A stretch of 64,000 nucleotides of DNA from Isoetes taiwanensis (GCA_021234155.1 JAJEKV010000021.1:14633760-14697759), one strand, 5' to 3'; shown: positions 1 through 11,304, counted from the stretch's first letter. A program made the numbers and translations. The notes: generated by a model from the letters alone, not told the origin.

Positions 1-515
1 TAGCCACGGATTCCCATTCAAATGACTCACTATAGTTGACTTGAAGATTTTCTTACCTTCCATAACAACATGCCACGAAACATGAGATGGCTTCCTCCTC
101 TCACATTCATCTAACATTTCGTCAAACACATGTCGTAATTTAGACCTGGCCACATCATCCTCACTAACTACCTCGTTCCTTGGATCTTCACCTTCAATCT
201 CCATATTCTCTTCCGTGGCATCGGTCTCATCTCCCAATGTGGTAGAGCTCAGGTCTACCACACGACTACTATGAAACCAATCTTCGACCTTCCATGGCTC
301 ACTAAACCAGCCATCACTCTCCTCAATTGTAATGCCAACGCTTGTACACAATGCTTGTGCAGCAGCAAGCCCTTCCTTTAAGGTCTCAATAATCTTGTCA
401 TCCGTATCCACGCTACTGTAATCTGCAAGGTTACAGGTGAGCACATCCCCATTGGTATCTACCTTCTTTTCTAACTCTTCCCAAATGTGTTCTTGCTTAG
501 CATGTGCGTAGGAAA
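1..515 (-). pseudogene. C-terminal open frame of the P-like relic, continues past the window
   Basis: From about 515 down to position 1 the minus strand is open in one frame for about 170 codons without a stop: YAHAKQEHIWEELEKK, then VDTNGDVLTC, an acidic stretch rich in Glu/Asp (TDATEENMEIEGEDP), and HVFDEMLDECERRK before the window edge. It has no start codon of its own and joins the preceding segment (743-471) through a one-base shift near 510, so it is a continuation rather than a separate gene. The sequence is not a recognised domain. Its length without stops suggests that the decay of this copy is fairly recent. Confidence 0.45.
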
Positions 516-1728
516 CAGGACGGTAGTGGCTGCTTGAAACTCGGAAATATGATTGAGAGCAGAGGCACTCTCCAATAAGTCTGCCCCGTCATAGGCTCTT
601 TCGTTACGCACCATGCCACCGACTTTAGAGAAGAAGTTCTCACATACGTCTGATCCCGTGCACTGTAAGGGCAACTCTAAATGCCGAAATTCTGAACTAA
701 AATACTTTATTAGAAGCACAGCAAAATGGCATGACAATTGCACGTCTATAAAGGTTTCCGACTAATGAAGTTCTTACTTACGACGAATCGTCCGTGGTTA
801 GTCAACCCACGACCTCCAAAGCCTTTGTTATGCACCTAAAGTTTTAAAGATCATACCAAATTGAAAATAGCAAAGCGGATTCCAGCTCACCTAAAGAAGA
901 AGGATACCGTTGCGGCAGCCTTTAGTCCGAGCCCTCAAGTCCAAAGTAGGTGAGAGGAAGATGTCAATATATGATGCCACGACTTCGGATAAACTTTGGT
1001 GCCCAAATTCGCATTGGTGGGCTGGAGAACCATTGCTTAGTTAGTCCAAGCATTCTTTGAACCTTTCTAGAAGCAAGGCGTTATGACCCTCCGGATTTTT
1101 GCCTATCCCGGGCGCTTCACGTCTCCAAAGCCCATGCTTCCCTTGGCATAACTCAAAGACATGGTGTATGTCATTGAGAGTCACTAACTTCGTTCCCTAA
1201 GTACAACCTTCCGGAGGCACTATCCATGGGATTAACAAGCTTCTTACCGTTGTGCGAAATCTTGGTCATGAAGCCCATAAACATCCTTATTTCTCGAGGC
1301 ACTTAGTGGCCAACCGTCCCATGAAACCTTGAAGATAATGCATGCGGTGCAAACACGGATGTATAATCTGCAAACATGCACGCCCTTCTCCTCGAGTCTC
1401 CATCCGAAGTGTGCCGATTAGAGGGCCCACAACCATTCTCAAGTGCACATTCCACAAGTCTTGGATTTCTTTGCCACCGACGCCTAACCTCAAGGTGATC
1501 AAATCTGTTACATGTCGGAATAATGGCAAGGGGCAGTTCAGGCAGCTTCCTATGCAAGGGATTCACGATAAGAACTCTTGCATAGTGCGAAATGACATTC
1601 TCCTCGAAGGCATTGATAATTATGTTGTAGCCCTCTTCGCCGAGCCAACTAACACCTCAAATGTGCCATTGCAAGCATGGCCTTCTTTCTTTCCACAAAA
1701 GCCGAGCAAGCGGTCATCTCTCGGGAAT

Positions 1729-2667
1729 CTAACGCATGCCCGCTTTTATGGCGGTCTCGTCCTCGACCACAATTGCTTTGGAACCCCCAAATCCAAGTCT
1801 TTGGCGTTGCATGTGTCGAGTGTAGACACGAGCAAGATGCTTGAATGTTTCTTCCCTAAGACTGACCTTGTAAAAGAAGCTTTTCGTGGTGGAGCGCATA
1901 GTGGTGGACATACTCGGACCTGCAAAATTGAGAGAAAGAAAATTGTGCATTCTTCTCCCTCCCCATATCTTAATTGTTTCAAACAACGCCTTTGTGGTTT
2001 CCCTATATCTTCTTTTATGGCCTGGTCTGATTATGTTTTGAGCTATGTCCCTTAGAAAATCCCAAAGAACTGGTTTTCCACTAAATTTACCTTGCCGATG
2101 TGCCTCCACTATGTCCTGGCAGAATCTGCTGACATCTTTCCTGTTCATTGACTCCTCCAGACTCCCTCTTAGCGACCTTTCTTTCATGGACAATGCAGTA
2201 ACTCTCATTTTGGAAAACATTAATTCCTTATGTAACTTCCTTATCTCATGAGCTGCAGACCTGGCCATTTTCTTGATCTCAATTGCATTCAAGTAATCTG
2301 ATCTAATACATAATTTTGTGGTTCTAAATCCCCTTGCCACCTTGTCATCGGTCTGTCTATGCACTCTCATGTAAAAATCCCTCTCTTTCGGAATAGCAGC
2401 ACATAAAGAACATTGATAATTTTCAAAGGGTTCACCTTTAAGACTGACCCTCTTGCATTTCTTATGCCTAAATGAGCCACTAATCTCTATTAACTGCCCG
2501 ACTACAAATGTATGCTGCAATGCAGGTTCACAATACCAATGTGTCCCTTCTTTCAGTTCATGCAGAAAGGGTCTTAAATCCTTAACTTTATCTCCATACC
2601 TATATTTGTTCTGCCAAAGCCCCAGCATACTAGAGCCAAGGACGTTTCTGTTACCGAAATACGACAA
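1729..2667 (-). pseudogene. central transposase domain with first catalytic acidic motif
   Basis: This 312-codon open frame is the longest intact piece of the relic. It starts with an aromatic-rich segment, has a further Cys pair (CSLCAAIPKERDF) around residue 85, a long charged helix-rich middle (residues 120-215), and then KALFETIKIWGGRRMHNF, which resembles the stretch before the catalytic core in THAP9/P-type transposases. It ends with VVEDETAIKAG (D303 near position 1760), the probable first acidic catalytic residue. The frame is lost right after this motif, and the downstream core appears in other frames toward 1300. The plus-strand frame at 1342-2055 is the antisense shadow of this domain. 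Confidence 0.5.
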
Positions 2668-2863
2668 TGAAACCCTAGATACCCTACAAACTTAAAATAC
2701 AAACCACTTATGAAGCCACTAAGAGTACTCACGTGAACTGTTACTTGATGAAGCTTGGCTGCTCGAGCTTGGAGGGCACGGAGTGTTTGCTGCTCATGTC
2801 AAAATCAGTCCGAATCAGCTGAGATTATTCAACATTATAGCAACTAAAACGTGAACACTACTT

Positions 2864-3812
2864 CTAACAAATAAAATAGAAGTTACCTCTTGCAAAAAAA
2901 GAATGCAATTTTCCTTGTTGCGGGTCTGCTTCAGCCCATTTCTTCGGCCTGCCACCTCTTGCTGCTTGGTCACTTGACTCCTTACCTGTATTCATGACAG
3001 CATGCACGTGTCTCTTAGATAGAATATGATCTTTCATGTCGCCATGAAAACTTCCAGTTCTTGGAAACAGTTCGAGAAGCCTTTCACACATGGCACAAAC
3101 AACACGAATGTCATCAAGTTTAGCATATCCACCAACGCTGCTCTCATAAAGCTTGAAGACAACATCAAAAATTCTAGTTTCTTCTTGAAACTTTGCAATG
3201 GCAGCAGCTAATGTACTTTCTACTAGAGTTTGATTCTCCTTGCAAATGTCCAGCTCCTCCTGAACATTGCGAGGCTGATCCTCCTCCTCCACAACCTGCT
3301 CTCCCTTCTCGTCACACTTGAGGTTACGCTCGTAATTATCGGCATGACCCTTGGACTTCAAGTGGCTGCGTTCAAAGTTACACAAGGGTATCATCTCCAC
3401 CTTTACCATAACGTTTCTCACATTCAAGACACCAAATAGCAAATACTGGTTTACCATGGGCATCATAAGAACACAATTCAAACCTGTCTTTTCGATTCTT
3501 TCGCTGCAGCTTTGAACTTAACTTCCTCAAAGCAACTTGCCATTTGGCAACATCAAACTTTGTTGCTAACTTGGATAGCAACCTATTCTTTGAAAAATGC
3601 AAATCTGATACATCATCTAAAAAGGCGGTATCTTCAACGAAAACAAGTTCATCATCATGATTTACCTCTTCATTGGTCTGCTCCTCGGCTATGACAGTCT
3701 GGTCTACCATCTCAAATTGGAGATTTTGAGATGAAATGCTCTCAACAGCAGTCCTCCTCCGCCTTTTTTTGTGCAGGCTCTCCAACCACCTTGATAGTAA
3801 CCTCGTCACCAC
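2864..3812 (-). pseudogene. N-terminal zinc-finger part of the P-like transposase relic
   Basis: Two overlapping frames (3812-3378 and 3481-2864) carry the N-terminal half. The first has basic RRRR and acidic patches, then WCLECEKRYGK, which gives the CxxC of a finger. The second has ERSHLKSKGH, which supplies the HxxxxxH half, so the finger is split between frames near 3400. A second finger follows: CAMCERL with HILSKRH about 20 residues later. After that comes a GRPKK motif and a short linker to QGKLHSFFA, typical of the region between DNA-binding fingers and the catalytic part. A role in DNA binding is inferred. The break inside the first finger argues for decay, though a very short intron cannot be excluded. 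Confidence 0.5.
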
Positions 3813-4022
3813 AAACCTTAAACCTTACCTCCCGCCTTTGGCGTGAAGGCCACTTCCCTATCTCCAAGAAATACAAATTCTTTCTCATCCTCCAAGAGCT
3901 GGATCTGTCTTATTTCATTAAGGGACATCCACGTAAGTGCATTCTTGGGACACCATCACGAGGCCAAGGTCAGCCACGATTCCACAACCTTCATTCACCT
4001 TAACAACTATCGTCCTTTCCAT

Positions 4023-4626
4023 TTTCTTCAGCCTGACACAAGCAAAGAAACAACAAAGTAATATTAGAGAGCTGCTTGTGAATGTATAGCGTTACCGACA
4101 TGCATTCACAAAACTGATCTTAACAGACCTTACTTAGATGCAAAAACCCTCTAAAAACCAGATTTCCACCACGGATCTCACAGAATGGAGGCCGAAATGG
4201 AGAAAGGGGAAGCTTGGCCTGCAAAAAAAAAGAGCATCAACAATGCAAATGGACTTTAAAATCAAATGCATCAACAATGGTTTATGCTGCTCGTCTAACT
4301 ACTTCCTAATCCGTTCATGACTAAACTCTGTGCTAGATTTTTATGTGGCAGGGACGAAAAAACTTCAAAACATTACCTCCGAAACACCAAATCCTAAAAC
4401 GTTTTTCTGGCATGTGCGCTTCGGATTCAAACCCCTAAAACGTACTCTTACGCCTTAGCAGCTCCAAGAAATCCATTATGGGACCGTGGAAAATGCATAC
4501 ATCTGGGCGCCAAAACGTATGAACGCCCGCATGTATACGTACTATTTTTTTTCGAAAAAACCCCTCTTCCGTCCACGCACATGTATTCTATGGAATACAT
4601 ACGTGAACCCCCCGGGAATGGACACT
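4023..4626. other. intergenic stretch, AT-rich
   Basis: This stretch lies between the start of the minus-strand relic and the copia fragment. It holds short A/T runs, including a T8 tract near 4547, and a few frames under 65 codons that match nothing I know. It may contain the relic's promoter, but no clear TATA box with a matching start could be picked out. Confidence 0.4.
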
Positions 4627-5268
4627 TCAGAATGGCTTGTATATCTTTGATGGTTCAGTCCATAAGACTGAACGTGGTCTTATATGTGCTAATTTGACTG
4701 CTGAGCATTAGTGGCATGCTCATTTTGGTCATGTTGGAGGCACTACTGTATATGCTTTGTACAAAAATAAGATGGTTACATGTATTCCCTCTCTGAAATG
4801 TGTCAAGCTTAAGTGTGTTGCATGCCATCTCAGAACGCAACCTCAACTGCCTTTTCCACAGTAGGCTACTCATCTAGCAACTTAATCTCTTGAGTTATTG
4901 CATTCTGATTTGTGTTCTATGCCTGATGTTTCACTAAGTGGAAAGAGGTATTTCTTGACCCTAGTTGATGATTTGAGTAGGTACACTTGGGTGTATACCT
5001 TGCGCTACAAATCTGAGGTGCTTGGCAAGCTCAAGGCCTTCAAAGCAGCAGTCGAAAAGCAGATAGGGTTACTAATCATAAAGTTGAGAAGTGACAATGG
5101 AGTTGAATATGTCTCTAATGCCTTTGATGAGTTTCTCGTGGAAGAAGGTATTGAAAGACAGTTAATCATTCCTTATGCTCATCCACAAAATGGTGTAGCC
5201 GAAAGGAGGAATAGATCTTTGCTTGATTTGGCAAGATCTATGATGAGTCACAAGCGAGTGCCAGAATG
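4627..5268 (+). mobile_element. Ty1/copia pol fragment (GAG-pre-integrase and integrase)
   Basis: The plus strand encodes the end of a copia GAG-pre-integrase finger (WHAHFGHVGG followed by CVKLKCVACH) and then the integrase core: LHSDLCSMPD, LTLVDDLSRYTWVY with the first Asp, LRSDNGVEYVS with the second Asp, and HPQNGVAERRNRSLL with the catalytic Glu. That is the D,D,E order of the copia integrase. Two in-frame stops lie before the core (after TAEH near 4710 and near 4862-4890), and the reading frame ends at 5268 where the sequence turns into unrelated GC-richer DNA. Gag, protease, reverse transcriptase and LTRs are missing. It is a dead fragment; the flanks were not resolved to LTRs or target duplications. 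Confidence 0.85.
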
Positions 5269-5269
5269 A

Positions 5270-5980
5270 CGGCTCGCCCTAACAATGTGTATGGACATAT
5301 AGAATGTTATCTGGGCAAGGATCTGCATCTGGAGCCGATGGATGAGGTTCTCCTCTGCTACTTCTGTCAAGACATGCACCATCAGATTGTGGCTTCCACG
5401 TCTTTGCTCCTGGAGCTCTCTGATGATCATGGCGATGCTGGCCATTGCAAAAGGTATTGATTATGGCTGGCGGGGTGAGGGTTGTGGCCTGCACTCAGGC
5501 CTGTGCTCAGACAGTGTCAGTATGGGGTAGTTTGGTGGAACAACGATGTGTAGCCTTGGCTGATGTCGTGCAGGCTGTTGGGTGTGTGTATGAAGCTGGA
5601 AGCTTAGTTCCGAATGGAATTGCTGCTATTTTGCCAGTTCATGCATGCACTGCTGCAGCTCCTCATGAGCCCCTGCATGGAGGCCCTTGCCTTGTTGGAC
5701 GACGGCTGCCTACAACTTCTGCACCTGCCCGATCTCGAGCAGTGAAGTTGTGCTGGAGCTTCTGCAAGCATGTGTTCAGCGCAAGGTTCGTGTCGGGTGA
5801 GGGCACTTTCTGTGTCTCGAACCTACTCTAAAGGACTCTCAGCTGTGACTGGCTTTCTTGGAGTTCATATCATGGTGGCAGCATCCTCAGATTCTGATGA
5901 AAAGCAGGAGATGGTTGCCCCAATATCTCTTGCTCAGCATGGTGTCTGTCATGCAAGGAATAAACAAACATGAAGCTACT
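5270..5980. other. GC-richer stretch of unknown nature
   Basis: The stretch begins sharply where the copia fragment ends. It is richer in G and C than its surroundings and has a 128-codon plus frame (5445-5831) and overlapping minus frames (5494-5248), one of which is rich in Gln, Glu and Arg. None is recognisable. It may be a remnant of a retroelement gag, but I cannot support that. Confidence 0.3.
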
Positions 5981-5983
5981 AAA

Positions 5984-6710
5984 TCAACTGGGAAAATACT
6001 GATAAATACCTTTGTCTATTGGTTTTTTACCACATGACTTAGTAGCACTCCTTGTTATTCTTTTCTTTGCCACTCTGACAGGCCGAAAGTCTGTGCTTGA
6101 TGGATTATTGAACAAAGAGGTGCTGGAGCTAGTTTCTTCTCTGAATCGCTTCTTAGGAGTCACCTCCTTCTTACCACTCTTGATCTTGCTTCTTTTTTCC
6201 AATTCTTCTGCTTCAATTTCTTCACTTGCTTCTTCATCATCTGAATTTGGTGATTTGAGCTCCTTGAAACCAAGTTCGTCCAAAATACTTGGAGGAACCT
6301 CAACATCACAACCAGATGCAATGCAATGCATGCTTTCCAGCACAACACTGAAGCATATAACATGCTAGATGTGACTACATGATTTAAGTTTAACATGCAA
6401 TTCATATCAGAAGGCCACAACCCTCACATGTGGTTGCTCCTTTGGACATTGGGAAATTATAAGTTCCCATTTTCAGTCTTGGGAGACTCTTCTTGGATTT
6501 GTCATTCTGGCTTGCACTTGGCATGCCAATACTTCATATTACTTTCATAACTATCAATATCAGATTTAAGAATAGAAATTTCTTTCTTTAGTTCCTGCAA
6601 ACCTGATGTGTTCATCTTGGACATCTGCTTGTCTAGAAAAGCTTGCAGAGCTTGCTCATCCCTTTACAATTCTTGTATTGCCACTTCTTCATCAGGATTA
6701 AACAGTTGCA
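5984..6710 (-). pseudogene. degraded coiled-coil / charged protein gene
   Basis: The minus strand carries a 119-codon frame (6343-5984) with an acidic run (SDDEEASEEIEAEE), a basic run (KKEVTPKKRFREE) and RVAKKRITRSATK, ending KGIYQYF-P-S. Upstream on the same strand, about 6640-6540 encodes a heptad-like helix, LQELKKEISILKSDIDS, followed by YWHAKC and a stop. A further stop lies at about 6660. The pieces look like one protein with a coiled coil and a charged, probably nuclear, tail, now interrupted. No family is recognised. The block just upstream (6725-7242) is a dispersed repeat, so the gene may be part of a transposable element. Confidence 0.35.
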
Positions 6711-6724
6711 AATACATCCACGTG

Positions 6725-7242
6725 TATTGTTGCTACAGTGTATTGCATCTCTTGATGTGAATGACCCAAATTTCATGCACAAAAAGATGATTATTACAGT
6801 TTTGAAATTTGGACTAAGGCAACAAAAGTCAATTTGAACATCTTATATTATAACGTTTTGATGTATTGGATCTACTCCTAGATAGGCCAACCAGAATTTG
6901 TTTGGCATAATTGGATGATGGGGATTGATTTGGCCTAATTGGACAATGGAAAGAACAACGATCACACTAGGGGAGCGATGAGAGAGTGTTAGTGTTGGGA
7001 GCAAGGACAGATGGATGAAGATGATGGTGGGTTGCATCTGCACTAATTTTTTTGATGATGGACAGAGTTTCTTGCTTTGCATATTCTCACTTCCGTTGTA
7101 TGCAGTCTTTCTCTCATGATTTGCACGCACCCCAATTTCAGAAGTATATACTTTGTCAATCTATTCATCTCTTCAAAGCAAGCTTTTCTTCTCAAGAATC
7201 TATGCACCATTGCATGGACTCATATTGAACAGGTTGTACAGA
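6725..7242. repeat. dispersed repeat copy A1, inverted relative to 44330-44845
   Basis: This block matches the reverse complement of 44330-44845 along its length, with scattered substitutions and small indels. Examples are TTGGATGATGGGGATTGAT, GATGATGGACAGAGT and CTCAAGAATCTATSCACCAT. It sits directly before block A2 (7254-7505), which matches another part of the same distant locus but in direct orientation. No terminal inverted repeats or target duplications were found. Confidence 0.75.
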
Positions 7243-7253
7243 TGTTGCAGCTC

Positions 7254-7505
7254 CGTATAGAACAAAGCAACAATCAATCTCACTAGTGCGTATGAGCATA
7301 GATATGCATCATTAACCAATGACACCGGTCTTTATTCTGCATATAACAATATATTGCATGGTGGCATGCCAATGCCCATTTTGCATATAACAGTGGTATT
7401 GCATGTCAGCTTTTGTAAGATATTCACATCTCTGAGGACACAAAGTATATTTTTACTACTAAGAATCCATAACAAATAGAGAGAGTGCTATCATTCTTGC
7501 CAAAA
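7254..7505. repeat. dispersed repeat copy A2, direct match to 45064-45315
   Basis: The block is similar to 45064-45315 in the same orientation. Shared stretches include TTTATTCTGCATATAA, TATTGCATGTCAGCTTTTGT and ACTAAGAATCCATAA. Its right end runs into the LINE-like coding remnant, so the repeat may be part of that LINE or a sequence into which it was inserted. Confidence 0.75.
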
Positions 7506-7990
7506 TACATCTCATGAGAACTTTGCAATGCAAAGGATCAGATCTATTTGACACTTATGTGCATCAGGTTGCATGTTAAATTTGAATAAATGCATAGCTT
7601 TATGGCCATTGGATGAGGAGACTCCTTCTTGCATATGAATGTTTCCATGGAAATGCTTACCTATGGGAACTTCATCTAAGCTCTGATAAGATAGAAGAAC
7701 TATCTAAGTTAATTAAAAATTTTGTGTGCGGATGAAATGAAACACATGAAGATGTGAAAATAGCTTGGGGTAAGTGTATGGCAGCCAAGGCTTATGGAGG
7801 ATTAGGAATGATAGATATTGAGCTGCATTGTAAGGTGTTGCTCAATATGTTCATATGGCAAATCTTGAGTGGCAATATCAGCTCTTTAGGAATGGAACTT
7901 CTTGTTCAGTCGTTGTCCTTCTGTGTACTAGGTGGTAAGGCATCTGTTAGGCAGGATTTTCGTAGGCTTTATCTTATGTATTAAAACCTT
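7506..7990 (+). mobile_element. non-LTR (LINE) reverse-transcriptase C-terminal remnant
   Basis: Around 7567-7630 the plus strand reads SGCMLNLNKCIALWPLDEE, matching the segment just after the YADD box of plant LINE reverse transcriptases (usual form SGLxLNxxKS). At 7754-7984 it reads KIAWGKCMAAKAYGGLGMID and then a Leu/Trp-rich helix, the usual W..VC.PK..GGLG motif of the region after the RT domain. The two parts are in different frames with stops between them, and there is no YADD box, endonuclease or poly(A) tail. It is a short dead scrap. The recognition rests on two motifs in the right order and spacing. Confidence 0.6.
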
Positions 7991-8980
7991 ATGGTGCTTC
8001 TCTGCTTTCTATAAGGGATAAATTAAAGCATGGCATGTGGTTAAATCCCTTTTTCATCTCGATAGTGATGTGTGCACTCAGTTTCATGTCTGCATGGTGT
8101 TTAAGCCACTATGTTCTATTGTAGATGTATGGATGCAAAGGAGGTTGAGGCAGGAAGGCAGTTGTCAAGTTTGTTTGGAGTTGATATCATTTAGGACACC
8201 TATCTTCTTGGCCCGTGTTTAGACATACATTCTCATTGAAGGAACGTAATAAGAGGATTTGCAATCTTGTAGTTTCTCTTATCTTGTATTTGCATCGGCC
8301 TTCTTTGTTGCATGCATATAGATCACAATTCATCTGCCTTAGGCTCTTCATCTCTTCTACAAACAACCCACGCTATCCCGACCAAGTCCAAAATCGACCA
8401 TACCAGCATTTGTCCTAGTCTTTGATTACTCCTGTATTTGATTGCCTGCTCTGCCCGACTTGCCTGGTTCGCCTTCCACAAACCAACTCCTTCATAGATT
8501 TCTTAGCCTACAATTACTTCACTGCTGGGTTTTCATAGTGCAATTGGTCCCTCGGAAAGACTTATTAGTCCCAAGCTCATCGTACCCCCCAGGCCAGGTA
8601 CCCCGCAATTCAGCCTTCTCTATCGGGTTTGTTCCTCCCTAATTGAGTACGATTTATCTGCGTTTCGAGATAAGCAGATAAATCCGCTTCTTGAGGCTAG
8701 TTGACGTATCCCCTTGAGAGTGTTTCCTTTGGAGTATTTAAGTCTATTTTTCCCCTTTTGTCTCTATCAGCCGTTCTGGAGCCTCTCCTCATTAGGTCGC
8801 CCCCCTCCCACCCCCTTGTGCCTTTGGGCCATTTGTTCTCTGATCTCATTTCTTTGTTCTTACTAGGAAGTAACTTCTAGTATTCTTGTTGGCGTGCTTT
8901 GGTTTTCTCGTCTTTTGTTCATTAGAGGATTTGGTTATATTGTGATGGTGCTTGTGCTAGCGAGTGGTTGGCCCTCGTGC
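7991..8980. other. no gene recognised; contains a short perfect hairpin
   Basis: The stretch has short frames only. At 8651-8684 there is a perfect hairpin: GATTTATCTGC, a 12-base spacer, then GCAGATAAATC. The DNA from about 8330 to 8900 is richer in C and T and could be old LTR-like sequence, but no paired LTR or TG...CA ends were found. Confidence 0.4.
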
Positions 8981-9082
8981 TAGGTAGCGAGCCAAGTTGT
9001 GGATGATGTAGTGGACCTCGTGCCATGGGTGTTGCTAGGTAGCCAGCCAAGTTGTGGATGTTGTAGTGGACCTCGTGCCATG
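8981..9082. repeat. tandem duplication, 55-bp period
   Basis: The 47-base segment at 8981-9027 recurs at 9036-9082 with two mismatches (key words TAGGTAGC, GCCAAGTTGTGGATG, GTAGTGGACCTCGTGCCATG). The core CCTCGTGCC recurs several more times up to 9140, giving a small degenerate minisatellite. Confidence 0.8.
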
Positions 9083-9536
9083 AGTGTTCACCCTCGTGCC
9101 AGAGATTTGGTGGCCCTCGTGCTTGGGTTAGGGCCCTCATGCCCGGTGGATGTTGCATTTGGTGGTTTTTGCAGGTTACAGGTCGAGGTCAGTTGGCATG
9201 GTTGCATTTATCCCCGTGATTGGTTGGCTTGCAGATGGATGGCCTTGTAGGCATGGGGCACCTCGTGGAGTTGGGTGGTGGTTAGAATGAGTGGATGTTC
9301 CTCTCGAGTTGTATGAGCTCTTGTGTTGTTGGGGTCATTATTTTGCAAACAGCAGAGTTGCAGGCTTAAGGCTTATTCCACTATCACCTTGTAGTCCTCT
9401 ATACAAGTTTGTCATGGTACTTGTTTATACTTGTACACCCAAAAAGGCCAGTGGGCATGAGGGATTTTGTTGGAAGTGTTCTAAGAATATGATGTACTTT
9501 TTCATTTTGAAGTGAAAAGGAGGGCTCCTATGGCTC

Positions 9537-9556
9537 ATTCATTCATTCATTCATTC
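9537..9556. repeat. (ATTC)5 microsatellite
   Basis: Five perfect ATTC units lie in tandem just upstream of the Mutator-type MITE. Confidence 0.9.
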
Positions 9557-9646
9557 AGCATGGTTGTTGGTTTGTGTTGGAGTTCAACTAGGCTCTAGAA
9601 ATTCAATTTATTTTTCCAAGTCGATCCTGTCTATATTCCCCAACCA

Positions 9647-10056
9647 GGAGCGCCGTATTCCTACTTCGGAAAGTGGTAAACCCGGACACATGTCTGGGTT
9701 AACCACTGTCATCTCCGAGTTAACCACACTTTTGTCCGGGTTAACCACTTTTTTTTGGCTGGGATAACCACGCGGTGAACTGAGCATGGGACTGTGTTTT
9801 GGCATGCTAATCTTTGAATAGAGCTTGCAATCAACTTATTGAACGGTTCAATCCGGTTCAAACACCATTAGAATCACCTTGGCAGCCCCTAAAAACCTCA
9901 TTCTATCAAAAGAGCAAGAGATTTGAGCATGGATCAAGCAAGATTAGTGAAAAAACATGCAGAAACCGTTGTTTTTGAGCTTGAAACTGAGCAGCAGTGG
10001 TAAACCCGGACACATGTCGGGGTTTACCACTTCCCGGAGTAGGAATACGGCGCTCC
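9647..10056. mobile_element. Mutator-type MITE, 410 bp, 9-bp TSD
   Basis: The element begins GGAGCGCCGTATTCCTAC and ends with its inverse complement, GTAGGAATACGGCGCTCC. The inverted match continues inward for about 40-50 bases through GTGGTAAACCC. It is flanked on both sides by the identical 9-mer CCCCAACCA (9638-9646 and 10057-10065). Long TIRs starting with GG and a 9-bp duplication are the signature of the Mutator superfamily. The interior has no coding capacity but carries four subterminal copies of a GGTTAACCAC-like word and one palindromic CCCGGACATGTGTCxGGG motif, which may be transposase binding sites. Intact ends and an unmutated duplication suggest recent insertion. Confidence 0.9.
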
Positions 10057-10065
10057 CCCCAACCA

Positions 10066-11151
10066 TGACTAGGAAAGCCAAGGAAATGATGCAAAAGACC
10101 ATGAAGGCTAAGCCTTGTCCGCCCCTTCCCGTAGAAGCTGATCCAAATACAACTATGGCCCTGGATCCTGTAGGCACCTCTCTTCTTGCGAATGCACTTA
10201 CAGTCCCGGACACCTCATGTTCGAGGCATTGTAGGCCTCACATCAATTATCTAGATATTATCTATTATTAGTATCTTTATCTTCTTATTATTAGATACTT
10301 TGCCTTTTAGGCATAATATATGTATTACATGAAAAGCATTAATGTTATCACCTTGTGTATGCAACTCCTTTTGTCATTTACTTGTTATTCATTTATTTAA
10401 TACCTCAGACATGCCACACTCGGAGACCTCAAATATAACATAGCATGTTTCACAGTCTGCCCCACTCGCATTTCACGCTAAAAGCCTTGATGAAGGAATG
10501 CTTACGTACTGCTGCTTCTACCCCATGTGATATATTTGCATACACGCCAAAAGAGATGCCATGGTATAGAGTGACACTGTAGTTCAGGCACATCTATATA
10601 TGGATTCAGATATCCAAATGCAAGAAGTTTAAGAGCATCCATAGAAACCACCAACAACAGTGCTGGATGGTACACAAAGGCCAGAAACAAGGACTTCAGA
10701 TATCACACACAGTCCAGGCTTAGACCATAGTGAGCAGGACCAACACCATGGAATAATTTAAGGGCTAAACTTAGCTATTTGGCGATTTTTTAGCACATTT
10801 TCAAAAAAATTGGGAAAAAAATAATAATTTTAGCTTAACTTTTTTCGGACTGCACCAATCCTGGAGCTTTTTAGCCAAACACTAGAAAGTAAGAGAGTGA
10901 AATTTTATATTGTTTAGCGAAACGATAGAAACTTTTAGAATGAATTTTGGGCTAGTTTAGCTAACATCATTCTAGTTTATATGAAATATATGATTAGTAG
11001 TTTAGTTTCTTATGAATTAATTTGAGTCCTAGACTTTGCTAGTTAGCATTATTTTAGAATGTTTTCACAAAGAAAATGACTAAAATAAGTGGAATATATT
11101 GAAAAAGGTATAGTAATTTGGTTTAATATTTTCTGTTGGCCACACCATATC
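10066..11151. other. AT-rich intergenic DNA
   Basis: No coding region is recognised. Between 10770 and 11150 the sequence is dominated by variants of TTTAGCTAAAC and TAGAAAGTNTGAGAG, i.e. degenerate copies of the unit found again at 11152-11304 and 58600-58767. Confidence 0.5.
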
Positions 11152-11304
11152 AATTTTTGGGATGATGTTTGGGTTAGTTTAGCTAAATGCTAGAAAGTAT
11201 GAGAGAAAAAATGTATAGAAACCATAGAAAGTTTTGGGATTAATATCGAGCAAGTTTAGTCATTCTGGCTAATAAGAAATATGTGATTAGTAATTTATTC
11301 CCTG
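11152..11304. repeat. dispersed repeat, direct match to 58600-58767
   Basis: This block shares GTTTAGCTAAA, GCTAGAAAGTATGAGAG, TTTTGGGATTA and GGCTAATAAGAAATATG with 58600-58767, in the same order and orientation, ending at TTCCCTG in both. A probable non-autonomous element of unknown class. Confidence 0.75.

Larger units (their letters stand above)
1..4022 (-). pseudogene. P-element/THAP9-like transposase gene, decayed, open at left edge
   Basis: Reading on the minus strand, a chain of open segments shares one theme: a start codon at 4022, acidic and basic linkers, two Cys-Cys/His-His fingers (3480-2900), a large middle domain (2667-1729) ending in VVEDETAIKAG, then a GPLIG / TSDGDSRRR block near 1432-1405, a VTLNDIHHVFELC segment near 1190-1150, and a CTGSDVCENFFSKVGG block (662-615). 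This order resembles the RNase-H-fold DDE core of P-element/THAP9-type transposases, where the DE(M/T)xIK motif supplies the first acidic residue. The frame is broken at several points: before SLNEI near 3920, between GPLIG and TSDGD near 1417, and near 510. Some breaks could be introns but the one at 1417 splits a conserved motif. I read it as an inactive copy. The family assignment is from motif memory, not a search. Confidence 0.55.

Noticed and set aside
1342-2055. 237-codon plus-strand ORF
   Set aside because: It is the antisense of the transposase-like domain at 2667-1729 and has no recognisable motif.
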